Positions 23,622-32,111 are shown, numbered from the stretch's first letter. The stretch: 36,757 nt of DNA from Oscillospiraceae bacterium (GCA_018053145.1 JAGPMA010000023.1:1-36757), one strand, 5' to 3'. Notes: generated from the letters alone by a model not told the origin. A program made the numbers and translations.

Positions 23622-25958
23622 ATGGCGGTTAAACAAAAAGTGAACAGAAGGGGGGAGGCGATACTAAGCCTGATAAGAATTAAGGATAATCCACAGTTAA
23701 AGAGCGTTGGGGGGTATATCCTGAATTTTGTTTTGGGCTTTGCAATGTCCGGCTCGATAATTATGACAAGTCTTGCGCCTTTTGGTATTGGCATTGTTGG
23801 AAGGGCGAGAGCGGATTGGAAGGGCATCAGCTGCCTAATCGGTGCTTGTATAGGCTACATGTTATTGGGCGGCTTTGATTGGGGAATTAAATATGTTGCA
23901 ACGATAACGCTTGTTTTCACAGTAGCCTTTGTCTTTAGAGACACAAGGGTAATTAAAAAAGCGTGGTTTATGCCGGCAGCTGTTTCGCTCATTACGGCGG
24001 CTACCTCGTTTTTAAACACCTATGAATTTCTGGACAGCTTCCCCAGCGCTGTCAGCATATTTTCGGAGGTCGTGCTGGCGGGCGCAAGCACTTATTTCTT
24101 TTCGATTGCTCTCGCACCACAGAAAACCGGCAGTGAGAAAACCGAGAAAAGACAGGCAATCAGCTTGCTTGTGCTGTTTTCGTGTTTGCTGATTTGTCTG
24201 ACTTCAATCGATGTTATGGGCGTGATTTCTGTCGGAAGATTTTTTGCGTTGCTCATTGTCCTGACAGCGGCCTTCAAGGGTGGAATGCTTTCGGGCTGCG
24301 CGGCAGGAACAGCTTTGGGACTTGCCATGGACATGGCATCGGGAAACACTGTGTTTTTCTCAATGGCTTATGCCTTCGCGGGGCTGATAGGCGGCACATT
24401 TTCAAAGCATGGAAGGCTGCTTTTCCTGATAAGCTACATATTGGCAAATACCGTCGCTGTACTCTGGACCTGGGGAGGCGCACTGCATCTTGAGCTGATG
24501 TACGAGGTTTTTGCCGCAACAGTAATATTCGCCTTGTTGCCAGATGCTTTCCTTGAATATGTCGGCGGAATAGCCCAGCTTCCCGCACCCGGCACAGGAG
24601 AATCAGGACTGCGCCGCTATGCGGCAAGCAGAGCCGAAAGGATAAGCACAGCCTTTAGAGAGCTTTACGGAACCGTGTTCAAAAATCTTACAGGCACCGA
24701 AAACGACAATGATATTGCAACGGTCTTTGACAGAGCCGCCGGGACGGTTTGCGCTAACTGTAAAAGCAAGGAGGAATGTTGGAAGAAAGACTTTATGGAT
24801 ACCTTGTCCATCATGAATGACGCAACAGCTTCGATGATGAAAAGAGGAAAGCTTGTAAAGGAAGATTTGGCTGAGCGCTTCACGGAAAAATGCCCGTCGC
24901 ACTATACATTTATTTCAGCGGTTAACTCGGAGCTTCGCGGGCTGATGTACAGGCGGCAGTTCCGCAGCAGACTAAACGAAAACCGGATTGCGGCCTATGG
25001 GCAGTATAAAGAGCTTGCCGATATCATCGAGGGCGTTGCAAAAGAGCTTAACTACGCAAAGGGTGCAGACCCACTTGCAGAGAGAAGAATGAAAAGATTC
25101 CTTCGAGCGATGGACATCGAGGCGGACGTTTCAGTTTTCCGCGACAATCGGGGAAGACTGAGGGCAATTATCGAAAGCGGTCATCTGGGTCCGCTGCTGC
25201 GACAGGGCAACTATCTTGAAATCCTGTCAGGAGTGTTGGGAGTGCGTCTTTGCAAGCCACCGACGGACGATGATATTACTGACAGAAGGCTTATCGTTGT
25301 TGAAGCCGAACCGCTTGTCGTGAGTGTTGGAATTGCGGGCATGAAGAAAAAAGGCGAGCCCGTAAGCGGAGATCGGGGAACGTATTTCAAAACGGATCAG
25401 GGTATTTTGTGCGTTATTCTGGCTGACGGAATGGGCAGCGGCGAGGAGGCTGCACGCGAGAGCATAAACGCCGTAAAAACCTTGGAGGCGTTTTTGCGCG
25501 CAGGAGTTGATCCTGCAGTGGCAATGAAAATATTAAATTCAGTGCTGCTCCTTAAAAACGGCGAGGAATGGGGATATTCCACGATTGACCTTATGTGTGT
25601 TGACCTTTTTACAGGCGAGACCTGCTTTTACAAATACGGCGCGGCACCATCCTTTGTAAAGAACGGCAAAGCGATTCGCCGTGTTCGCTGTGAAAGCTTG
25701 GCCGCCGGAATCTGTGCCGGAGACGGAAGCACGCCGGACATTATACGCATGAGGCTTAAGCCGGGAAACGTTGCGCTAATCGCAAGCGATGGCGTTCTGG
25801 TGGAAAACAGCGACGCATGGCTTCGCGAGATGCTGCTCAATAGCGACGGAGCGGACACAAAAGCTCTTGCAAAGGAAACGCTTCGGGCGGCTGTGCGGCA
25901 GTTTGGCTGTGAAGATGATATGACAGTTCTTGCAATCCGTGTTGACGAAAGGGTATAG
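23622..25958 (+). CDS. spoIIE: Stage II sporulation protein E (SpoIIE)
   Basis: This membrane-bound PP2C-type serine phosphatase dephosphorylates SpoIIAA to activate sigma-F in the forespore. The 778-residue protein matches the family length. Residues about 30-325 hold roughly ten hydrophobic segments. A central region (about 340-560) contains the conserved cysteine stretch VCANCKSKEECWKKDF. The C-terminal phosphatase domain (about 560-778) includes GDRGTYFKTDQGILCVILADGMGSGEEAARES and GCEDDMTVLAIRV with metal-binding aspartates. GGAGGGG lies about six bases before the ATG. A TATAAT at 23584-23589 and a GTTGACA at 23573-23579 (TGTCAAC on the other strand, close to a Spo0A box) lie upstream. 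A small gene follows after three bases. Confidence 0.96.
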   Translation: MAVKQKVNRRGEAILSLIRIKDNPQLKSVGGYILNFVLGFAMSGSIIMTSLAPFGIGIVGRARADWKGISCLIGACIGYMLLGGFDWGIKYVATITLVFTVAFVFRDTRVIKKAWFMPAAVSLITAATSFLNTYEFLDSFPSAVSIFSEVVLAGASTYFFSIALAPQKTGSEKTEKRQAISLLVLFSCLLICLTSIDVMGVISVGRFFALLIVLTAAFKGGMLSGCAAGTALGLAMDMASGNTVFFSMAYAFAGLIGGTFSKHGRLLFLISYILANTVAVLWTWGGALHLELMYEVFAATVIFALLPDAFLEYVGGIAQLPAPGTGESGLRRYAASRAERISTAFRELYGTVFKNLTGTENDNDIATVFDRAAGTVCANCKSKEECWKKDFMDTLSIMNDATASMMKRGKLVKEDLAERFTEKCPSHYTFISAVNSELRGLMYRRQFRSRLNENRIAAYGQYKELADIIEGVAKELNYAKGADPLAERRMKRFLRAMDIEADVSVFRDNRGRLRAIIESGHLGPLLRQGNYLEILSGVLGVRLCKPPTDDDITDRRLIVVEAEPLVVSVGIAGMKKKGEPVSGDRGTYFKTDQGILCVILADGMGSGEEAARESINAVKTLEAFLRAGVDPAVAMKILNSVLLLKNGEEWGYSTIDLMCVDLFTGETCFYKYGAAPSFVKNGKAIRRVRCESLAAGICAGDGSTPDIIRMRLKPGNVALIASDGVLVENSDAWLREMLLNSDGADTKALAKETLRAAVRQFGCEDDMTVLAIRVDERV

Positions 25959-25961
25959 CCA

Positions 25962-26372
25962 ATGAACGCTGAAAGAAGCGACAGTAAAAAAAGAAGAATT
26001 TTTAATGCTGCGAGGCCCTCTAAGCGGAATAATCACATCCCATCGCGGTTAAACTGGGAACATATGGAGTCGCAAGGGGGATTTGATGTGGTAAAAGGTG
26101 TTTCGCACAGAGTTATCGTAGTAAAGTCGCCGAATAAGTATTTTGAGGAGGCAATATTTGTGATACGTGAGGACGTTCTGAGAAGCAGAGGCGCGAGCAG
26201 CGAATCGGTTTTAAAGGAAGCCCGGCGAGTTGCAAATTCATATGTAACGGGCAGAAACAAACCCCAAAAAGGAAAGCTTTTCACATCAAAGCTTCCCGCA
26301 CCGCTATTTGTTGCGGCAGGGGCCGCCGCAACCGGAGTCGCATGGCTTGCCTTGCGGCTGTGCGGTGTATGA
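25962..26372 (+). CDS. Hypothetical protein with C-terminal membrane segment, downstream of spoIIE
   Basis: The 136-residue protein has a basic N-terminus (about 1-45, Arg/Lys/Asn-rich). A central block HRVIVVKSPNKYFEEAIFVIREDVLRSRGASSESVLKEARRVANSYV looks conserved, and one hydrophobic segment lies at about 115-134. I do not recognise a named family. Only three bases separate it from the spoIIE stop, so it is cotranscribed and probably expressed in sporulation. A single C-terminal anchor implies a protein facing the cytoplasm. A shared terminator follows at 26421. Confidence 0.75.
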   Translation: MNAERSDSKKRRIFNAARPSKRNNHIPSRLNWEHMESQGGFDVVKGVSHRVIVVKSPNKYFEEAIFVIREDVLRSRGASSESVLKEARRVANSYVTGRNKPQKGKLFTSKLPAPLFVAAGAAATGVAWLALRLCGV

Positions 26373-26420
26373 AAAAGCAAAAAAGTGGCAAGAGAGCTTA
26401 AGCAAAGTGCAGTAGTATTC

Positions 26421-26467
26421 GCCGGGCAGGGTATACAAGAAGTGTACCCTGCCCGGCACTGCTTTTT
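26421..26467 (+). terminator. Terminator of the spoIIE unit
   Basis: GCCGGGCAGGGTA (26421-26433) pairs perfectly with TACCCTGCCCGGC (26445-26457) around an 11-base loop. ACTGCTTTTT follows. Confidence 0.92.
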
Positions 26468-26504
26468 ATGTCGGTTTATGCGAGCTAACATGGGGGAGGG
26501 AGGG

Positions 26505-26532
26505 TTGTAATTTTCCCTATCTATGATAAAAT
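26505..26532 (+). promoter_or_regulatory. Candidate promoter for mtnN-luxS
   Basis: TTGTAA (26505-26510) and TAAAAT (26527-26532) are 16 bases apart, about 50 bases before the mtnN start. I looked for a SAM or SAH riboswitch in this spacer and did not see one. Confidence 0.4.
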
Positions 26533-26586
26533 AAACTGTAATTAGAGACAAAATTGTAAACGCAAATATATTATAAGGATGAAAAT

Positions 26587-27282
26587 ATGGTAGGAATTAT
26601 CGGCGCTATGAAGGTTGAAGTGGAAAACCTTAAGAGAATAATGTGTGATTATACTGTAGAAACAATCAGCGGTGTTGATTATTATAAAGGGATGCTTTGT
26701 GACACCGAGGTGGTAATAGCTCAATCCGGCGTGGGAAAGGTCAATGCGGCGATTTGTACGCAGACAATGGTATTAATATATTCACCCCAGCTAATAATCA
26801 ACATCGGAGTTGCCGGCGGTCTGAATAATGAACTGAATATCGGTGATGTTGTGATAGCTACAGAAGTTGTACAGCACGATGTCGATACATCAGCCATTGG
26901 AGATCCGATTGGATTGATTTCAGGGATTAATATGATAAACATTCCTTGTTCCCCCAAAGCTGTTGCGGTATTAAAAAAAGTTACCGAAGAATTAAAGGAT
27001 TTTAAATCTATAACCGGGATTGTCGCCTCCGGTGATCAGTTTTTAAACGACAGGGCGAAAACAAAGTGGATATCTGAAACATTCAATGCCGTTGCCTGCG
27101 AAATGGAGGGCGGCAGCATTGGACAGGTGTGCTATATCAACAATGTCGATTTTGGGATTATTAGAGCCGTTTCCGATAAGGGCGATGAGGATTCGGGCAT
27201 AAGCTACAACGAGTTCGTTCAAATAGCTGCAAAGAACTCAATAGATATTATCGTTCGTTTTCTGCAGGAATATAATTATTAA
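26587..27282 (+). CDS. mtnN: 5'-methylthioadenosine/S-adenosylhomocysteine nucleosidase
   Basis: This enzyme cleaves adenine from S-adenosylhomocysteine and methylthioadenosine, yielding S-ribosylhomocysteine for LuxS. The 231-residue protein starts MVGIIGAMKVEVENL and contains VVIAQSGVGKVNAA, IINIGVAGGLN, GIVASGDQFL, AVACEMEGGSIGQVC (the ribose-binding Met-Glu pair) and IRAVSDKGDED, where the Asp protonates adenine. Length is normal. AAGGAT lies about eight bases before the ATG. luxS follows after 25 bases, giving a complete two-step SAH-detoxification operon that ends in AI-2 precursor. Released adenine could feed the adenine-responsive deaminase elsewhere in this window. Confidence 0.96.
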   Translation: MVGIIGAMKVEVENLKRIMCDYTVETISGVDYYKGMLCDTEVVIAQSGVGKVNAAICTQTMVLIYSPQLIINIGVAGGLNNELNIGDVVIATEVVQHDVDTSAIGDPIGLISGINMINIPCSPKAVAVLKKVTEELKDFKSITGIVASGDQFLNDRAKTKWISETFNAVACEMEGGSIGQVCYINNVDFGIIRAVSDKGDEDSGISYNEFVQIAAKNSIDIIVRFLQEYNY

Positions 27283-27307
27283 CGCGGCGAGAAGCGTGGA
27301 GGCTAAT

Positions 27308-27763
27308 ATGGAAAGTATAGAGAGCTTTAAAGTTGACCACAGAAAAATTGAGGTTGGCTTATATATCTCACGGAAGGATTACGACATTGTTACTTATGAT
27401 TTGAGGTTTAAAAAACCAAATACCGATGATTTGCTTGATAACGCAACTATACATTCGATTGAGCATATGTTTGCAACGTTAGCCAGAAATTCGAATTTTA
27501 AGGACAGCATTATATATTTTGGACCAATGGGCTGTCAGACGGGTTTTTATCTTCTGGTTAAAAGCATGAGTGATATTGATGTGATTGGCTTAGTAAAAGA
27601 AACTTTAGTCAATATTGTTAATTATCACGGAGAGATGGTCGGCAAAAGTGAAATTGAATGCGGAAATTATAAAAACTTAGACTTAGCCTTAGCAAAAGCT
27701 GAGTGTGGACGATATTATGACGCAATCATAAATTGTGGAATCAGTGATTTAAAATATAGATAA
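27308..27763 (+). CDS. luxS: S-ribosylhomocysteine lyase (AI-2 synthesis)
   Basis: LuxS cleaves S-ribosylhomocysteine to homocysteine and DPD, the precursor of autoinducer-2. The start at 27308 is set by GTGGAGG six bases upstream; a frame opening at the GTG at 27296 would include that site. The 151-residue product has the metal ligands H49 and H53 in HSIEH with catalytic E52, the catalytic cysteine C76 in GPMGCQTGF and the third ligand C118 in IECGNY. All key residues are present and length is typical. The mtnN-luxS pair looks slightly richer in A+T codons than its neighbours. Whether AI-2 is used as a signal here cannot be judged; no lsr genes are present. Confidence 0.97.
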   Translation: MESIESFKVDHRKIEVGLYISRKDYDIVTYDLRFKKPNTDDLLDNATIHSIEHMFATLARNSNFKDSIIYFGPMGCQTGFYLLVKSMSDIDVIGLVKETLVNIVNYHGEMVGKSEIECGNYKNLDLALAKAECGRYYDAIINCGISDLKYR

Positions 27764-27779
27764 GCACATATTGAATGTA

Positions 27780-27836
27780 ATCAAAGGAAAGCGCTCTGAA
27801 CGAAGCTTGTTCAGAGCGCTTTCCTTTGATTAATCT
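27780..27836 (+). terminator. Terminator of mtnN-luxS
   Basis: A perfect 22-bp inverted repeat (27780-27801 with 27809-27830) with a 7-base loop follows 16 bases after the luxS stop. TAATCTTTT comes after it. Confidence 0.93.
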
Positions 27837-27945
27837 TTTAGGCTTAATTAAGGTTAACGCTTTTAAATAGTCCTAATAGAAGACTGTAAGGCTTCTACAA
27901 GGCAGAGTGAAAATAGACTCATTATTTTTGACAGTGAGGAAAAAA

Positions 27946-29592
27946 ATGCAAAAAGGATTGACAAAAATTGCTTTGATTCCGGCATTCGAGCCGGAGAATG
28001 AGTTGATTAACCTGGTTATACAGCTTTATGATGCGCATTTTAAGGTAATCCTTGTGGATGATGGCAGCGGTGAAAATTATCGAAGAATTTTCTCGACGGC
28101 TAAACGCTTTGCTGATGTGCTCGTTCACGAAACGAACATGGGTAAGGGTAAAGCAATAAAAACGGGGCTTGCATATGTAAAACGGCATTATTCGGAAAAT
28201 GCGGTGGTTGTTACTATGGATGCGGACGGACAGCACAGCGTTTCCGATGCCGCGAGGGTAGCAGAAGCGGCGGCCGAAGACACAAAAAGCCTTGTGTTGG
28301 GAGTTCGCTGCTTCGGTCGAGATGTTCCGAAACGAAGCCGATTTGGGAACACCGTCACACGCTTTGTTTTCCGAGCGGTAACCGGGCTGGGGGTCAGCGA
28401 TACGCAGACAGGCCTTCGTGCTTTTGGGTCGGAACAAATACCCTTTATGTTGGGTGTTGACGGCGAGCGGTACGAATATGAAATGAATGTCCTTTTGAAA
28501 TACGCTAAGGGGAAAATTCCAATCATAGAAGTGAAAATCGCAACTATTTATTTTGACAACAATGAGGGCTCGCATTTCGGAACATTTAAGGATTCCTTTA
28601 GAATCTACCGCTCCATTTTCAAGTTAGATAAATCTAAAAAATCTAGCGTTTGGACAAAGCTTTATTCAGCGGTGCTTACCCTGTTTACCGTTTTTGTCCT
28701 GCTCGATACCTTTGTAATTCCCAGAGCTTATGTGGTTGAGGCGGAAACCACGAAGTATGAAAGCGAAAACACAGCCTCGACTATTACTAGTACAGAAGCT
28801 GCTTTGGATAACAGCATGGCTTCAACGACTGACAGCTCAAGCGCCGGCGCTTCCGCTGTCGTTTCGGGAAACTCCTACAGTGACGGGAATATCACTATTA
28901 CGATAACTGAATACCGCGAATACGACACCAGCATTTACGTTGCGGACGTGACGGTTGCGGACGCAGCATATCTTAAAACAGCTTTTGCACAGGCGACTTA
29001 CGGTAAAAATATTACGGAAAAGACTTCCGCAATTGCCGCCGAAAGCAACGCGATTCTGGCGATAAACGGTGACTATTATGGAGCGCAGAACAGCGGATAT
29101 GTAATCCGAAACGGAGTAATCTATAGGGATACGGGTTCCGATTCCTCTAAGGAGGATTTGGTTGTATATGCCGATGGGACATTTGAAATAATAAGCGAAG
29201 GCTCAGTTTCTGCCGAGGAGCTGCTTTCATACGGCGCCCAGCAGGTGCTCTCCTTCGGCCCCGGGTTAATCGAAGACGGGCAGATTTCCGTTACGGAAGA
29301 CGAGGAGGTCGGAAAAGCGATGACCAGCAACCCTCGCACAGCAATCGGCCAGATTTCGGCTTTGCATTATCTTCTGGTCGTTTCCGACGGCCGTACCGAC
29401 GAGAGTGAAGGACTGTCACTTAGTGAGCTTGCGGAGTTTATGAAGGGGCTGGGAGTTACTACGGCATATAACCTTGACGGCGGCGGCTCGTCGACAATGG
29501 TGTTTAATGGTACGGTTATAAATAAGCCTACTACAAACGGAAGTACTATCAAGGAAAGGAGCGTGAGCGATATTGTCTGCATCGCATATTAA
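27946..29592 (+). CDS. Fusion: GT2 glycosyltransferase + transmembrane segment + phosphodiester glycosidase (NAGPA) domain
   Basis: The start at 27946 has GTGAGG six bases upstream. Residues about 5-215 are a family 2 glycosyltransferase like polyprenyl-phosphate mannosyl/glucosyl transferases: IALIPAFEPE, VILVDDGSGE, GKGKAIKTGL and the MDADGQH metal-binding DxD at 92-94. One membrane segment follows at about 240-258. A Ser/Thr-rich linker (about 265-310) leads to a phosphodiester glycosidase domain (about 315-548; NAGPA, PF09992) with AINGDYYGA, NPRTAIGQ and NLDGGGSSTM. Topology implies a cytoplasmic transferase and an exported hydrolase, on the two sides of the membrane. The likely field is cell-surface polysaccharide or teichoic-acid-type polymer metabolism; the substrate is unknown. 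The reading frame is continuous, so this is not two adjacent genes. Confidence 0.88.
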   Translation: MQKGLTKIALIPAFEPENELINLVIQLYDAHFKVILVDDGSGENYRRIFSTAKRFADVLVHETNMGKGKAIKTGLAYVKRHYSENAVVVTMDADGQHSVSDAARVAEAAAEDTKSLVLGVRCFGRDVPKRSRFGNTVTRFVFRAVTGLGVSDTQTGLRAFGSEQIPFMLGVDGERYEYEMNVLLKYAKGKIPIIEVKIATIYFDNNEGSHFGTFKDSFRIYRSIFKLDKSKKSSVWTKLYSAVLTLFTVFVLLDTFVIPRAYVVEAETTKYESENTASTITSTEAALDNSMASTTDSSSAGASAVVSGNSYSDGNITITITEYREYDTSIYVADVTVADAAYLKTAFAQATYGKNITEKTSAIAAESNAILAINGDYYGAQNSGYVIRNGVIYRDTGSDSSKEDLVVYADGTFEIISEGSVSAEELLSYGAQQVLSFGPGLIEDGQISVTEDEEVGKAMTSNPRTAIGQISALHYLLVVSDGRTDESEGLSLSELAEFMKGLGVTTAYNLDGGGSSTMVFNGTVINKPTTNGSTIKERSVSDIVCIAY

Positions 29593-30004
29593 TCCGAAAA
29601 AGAAACAAATGCGCAGAACCTCCCTGATGTTTTTGAGTGTTTCGCTTTTCTGCGGACTTTTCTGCGCGGTTTACGAACACTTCAGCCACGGCGTGTATTC
29701 CGGATATATGGTATATCTTTTCATGTTTCCGCTTTTTGGAGGCGTTTTGCCTTACGCGGTTCTAGGGTTTGTGCAAAAAATCAAATGTCCTTCGCCGACC
29801 TCGGCAAAAATATTCAATTCCGGGGTGGCGGCGCTTACTGTCGGAAGCTGTGTTAAAGGCGTTCTGGATATCTACGGTACGAGCTCAAACTATTTGACGA
29901 TTTATTGGGCGGCGGGTATTTCTCTTATGGCTTTGGGCTTGGTTATGTATCTTGTAAATCAATATTCTCTCAGGAACGCAAGGCAGATGCACAGTAAAGA
30001 TTAA
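29573..30004 (+). CDS. Four-helix integral membrane protein, unknown function
   Basis: The start is taken as a TTG at 29573, with AAAGGAG eleven bases upstream; the frame overlaps the end of the fusion gene by 20 bases, implying coupling. A later ATG at 29609 has a weaker site. The 143-residue product has a basic N-terminus (PKKKQMRR) and four hydrophobic segments at about 17-35, 43-66, 82-100 and 107-127. I recognise no family. Coupling to the glycosyltransferase/glycosidase gene suggests a partner in the same envelope process. A short terminator follows. Confidence 0.75.
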   Translation: MSASHINPKKKQMRRTSLMFLSVSLFCGLFCAVYEHFSHGVYSGYMVYLFMFPLFGGVLPYAVLGFVQKIKCPSPTSAKIFNSGVAALTVGSCVKGVLDIYGTSSNYLTIYWAAGISLMALGLVMYLVNQYSLRNARQMHSKD

Positions 30005-30029
30005 TTTTCGTATGCCTTTTTTAATATAA

Positions 30030-30056
30030 AAAAGGGCGCGTTATATGCGTCCTTTT
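30030..30056 (+). terminator. Terminator between convergent genes
   Basis: AAAAGGGCGC (30030-30039) pairs with GCGTCCTTTT (30047-30056) with one G-T wobble and a 7-base loop. It lies 26 bases after the membrane-protein stop, facing the Fur gene on minus. Confidence 0.75.
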
Positions 30057-30081
30057 GGTTGATTATTAAGAATAATTGAGA

Positions 30082-30510
30082 TTAATGTAAGCCAGATATC
30101 TTTTTGTCACAGTCCTTGCAGTAGCCGTACATCTCTACCTTGTGACCTAAAACGCGAAAGTCGTTTTCCGCAATTTGCGGCTCGAATTTTTCCATAGGGC
30201 AATTGACTAGCTCGATGACCTTGCGGCAGTTGACGCAAACGGCATAGTGCTTGTGCTTGTTGCAATTGAGCTCATAAAAGGCCATGCTGCTGTCCAAAAC
30301 CGTAGTTTTGACAACTAAGCCCTCGCTTACAAAATAATCTAAAATCCTATAAACGGTAGATAGCCAGATGGACGAGTCCTCGTTTTGAACTTGGTTATAG
30401 ATTTCGAGGGCGCTTATGGGTGAAGCTGCCCGTTCAAGGACTGAATACACACTTGTTCTTTGTTTCGTTTTTTTAATACCGGAGGGCCATGATGAAGGAT
30501 TGGTATTCAA
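30082..30510 (-). CDS. zur: Fur-family metalloregulator, probably Zur
   Basis: The start is a TTG at 30510 with AGAGGTG seven bases upstream. The 142-residue protein has a winged-helix DNA-binding half (about 1-82: TKQRTSVYSVLERAASPISALEIYNQV, STVYRILDYFVSEGLV) and a dimerisation/metal half. The latter carries HKHYAVCVNC (H86, H88, C92, C95) and CKDC (C131, C134), which make up the structural zinc site of the family. It sits at the end of an operon with metal ABC-transporter ATPase and permease genes, the same order as zurAM-zurR in Listeria, which favours zinc repression over iron or peroxide sensing. It probably represses its own operon. Confidence 0.88.
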   Translation of the reverse strand: MNTNPSSWPSGIKKTKQRTSVYSVLERAASPISALEIYNQVQNEDSSIWLSTVYRILDYFVSEGLVVKTTVLDSSMAFYELNCNKHKHYAVCVNCRKVIELVNCPMEKFEPQIAENDFRVLGHKVEMYGYCKDCDKKISGLH

Positions 30511-30544
30511 CTTCGTTCACCTCTTAAATAGTAGGATGACTGAA

Positions 30545-31363
30545 TTAGCTTGCTTTATTAGCAGCGCTAGCGCTGGAATACAGCTTTTTGCCGACCATGA
30601 CTGCAACGAGCACGAAAACCGAAACAAGGGCCGTGAAGCCGCCGGGCGCTACATTTAGATAATACGAGATGAAAAGGCCTGACATAATGTCAATCATGCT
30701 GAAGACGATGGAAAAAATCAGCGTGGTTTTAAAACCGCGTTCAAGCTGGAGCGCCGTGGCAACAGGCAGCGCAATCATTGAACTTAGCACCAGCACACCT
30801 ACGATTCTGATTGAAACGGAAATGGCGGAGGCAACCAAAATAAAGAAAACGTAGTTGATGAGTCCGACCTTTACACCGGCGACCCGGGCCGCCTCCTCGT
30901 CAAAGGCAATATAGACCATTTGATGATAAAGAAAAAGCAGCGTAAGCACAGAAATAACGCTCAAAATCAGCACCATCACCATATCTGTTTTTGTAACGGT
31001 GAGAATGCTGCCGAACATAAAGGAATCGGCGCTTGTGTGAAGTTTGCCTGAGCTGATGATTGTAATAGCTGTCCCAACGCTGAGCGCGAGGACGATTGAT
31101 AGTATGAGGTCAGTGTATTTCTTGAAGTATTTTCGCAGAAATTCAATCAGCGCACCACATATGGAAGTGAAGATAAACGCACCGAGGACGGGATTTTGCT
31201 CATACATAAGCCCGATTGTGATACCTGCAAGGGAAGCGTGCGAGAGGGTATCGCCAATCATGGAGTAGCGCCGAAGCACAAGAAAAACTCCGATGCATGG
31301 GCACAAAACCGAAATAAAAAGCGAAACAAAAACAGCGTTCTGCATGAAGCCGTAGCTAAGCAT
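30545..31363 (-). CDS. znuB: Metal (zinc/manganese-type) ABC transporter permease
   Basis: This is the membrane subunit of a cluster-9 ABC importer for zinc or manganese. The start at 31363 is supported by AAAGGA eight to nine bases upstream; the ATG three codons earlier is too close to it. The 272-residue protein has seven to eight hydrophobic segments and the family stretch GVFLVLRRYSMIGDTLSHASLAGI near the N-terminus. FDEEAARVAGVKVGLINYVFFILVA and LVSSMIALPVATALQL-like segments follow. It overlaps the ATPase gene by eight bases and precedes the Fur gene by 34. Substrate is inferred from the adjacent Zur-like regulator. Confidence 0.92.
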   Translation of the reverse strand: MLSYGFMQNAVFVSLFISVLCPCIGVFLVLRRYSMIGDTLSHASLAGITIGLMYEQNPVLGAFIFTSICGALIEFLRKYFKKYTDLILSIVLALSVGTAITIISSGKLHTSADSFMFGSILTVTKTDMVMVLILSVISVLTLLFLYHQMVYIAFDEEAARVAGVKVGLINYVFFILVASAISVSIRIVGVLVLSSMIALPVATALQLERGFKTTLIFSIVFSMIDIMSGLFISYYLNVAPGGFTALVSVFVLVAVMVGKKLYSSASAANKAS

Positions 31364-32024
31364 GGAGGTCATCCTTTCTCAAGTATTCCTCGGAGTATTT
31401 TTGCGGTGTGCAAAAATGCCCCTGTCCGCCGTGGAGGTGATAGATAGTTGTGGAGTTCGAAATTGCTGCGTCCAGATTATGCTCGACGGATATTATCGTT
31501 ATGCCCTGTTCGGAGTTGAGCCTTTTTAAAAACGAATATATTTCACGCTGGCTGTCAATATCCACCCCGGCAGAGGGCTCATCCAGAATGAGCAGGTCTG
31601 GATTACCCATTAACGCCCGGGCAATAAGCGCTTTTTGTGCCTGACCACCGGAAAGATTGCCCATGAGCGAGCGTGAAAAATCGGAGAGACCCACCTGTCG
31701 CAAGCTTTCGGCGACTACGTGCTTATCTTTGATTTTGAGAAGCTTTCTGTAGGAGTTGAGCATTTCATAGATTGTAATCGGAAAACCCGAATTGATTGAA
31801 TCACTTTTTTGCGGCACATAACCGATTTTTTTGGCGGCAGTAACAATGCTCCCGTGTGTTGGCTTCAAGAAACCTAATATTAGCTTCATAAGCGTTGACT
31901 TTCCACAGCCGTTATCTCCGACTACCGAAACATATTCACCGTTATTAATTTCCAAATCGATTCCGTTAAGAATAAACGGAGTAGAGCCGTTATAGGAAAA
32001 AGTGAGGTTCTCGGCTTTAATCAT
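31356..32024 (-). CDS. znuC: Metal ABC transporter ATP-binding protein
   Basis: This is the ATPase subunit of the importer. The 222-residue protein has Walker A GDNGCGKST near residue 36, the Q-loop YVPQKSD, the ABC signature LSGGQ near 130, Walker B LLILDEPSAGVD and the switch histidine in SVEHN. Length is typical of ZnuC/ZurA proteins. The ribosome binding site is weak (GGTGAT). It is the first gene of the three-gene operon ATPase-permease-Fur. No periplasmic-type binding lipoprotein (ZnuA) is encoded in or next to the operon, so it must be supplied from elsewhere. Confidence 0.94.
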   Translation of the reverse strand: MIKAENLTFSYNGSTPFILNGIDLEINNGEYVSVVGDNGCGKSTLMKLILGFLKPTHGSIVTAAKKIGYVPQKSDSINSGFPITIYEMLNSYRKLLKIKDKHVVAESLRQVGLSDFSRSLMGNLSGGQAQKALIARALMGNPDLLILDEPSAGVDIDSQREIYSFLKRLNSEQGITIISVEHNLDAAISNSTTIYHLHGGQGHFCTPQKYSEEYLRKDDLHA

Positions 32025-32111
32025 GGGTAATCACCAATTTCTTATAGAGAATTTCGTCTGTGCTTGAGGCACAAGTCGTTTATATAGCTGTGCACTTAAG
32101 CACTAATGTTC

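Noticed and set aside
26468-26586. Possible SAM or SAH riboswitch before mtnN
   Set aside because: None of the conserved junction sequences of these classes is visible in the spacer; only a weak promoter is.
27922-28575. 217-codon frame antisense to the glycosyltransferase domain
   Set aside because: It is the reverse-strand shadow of a well-supported GT2 domain, rich in Cys/His/Phe as such shadows are.
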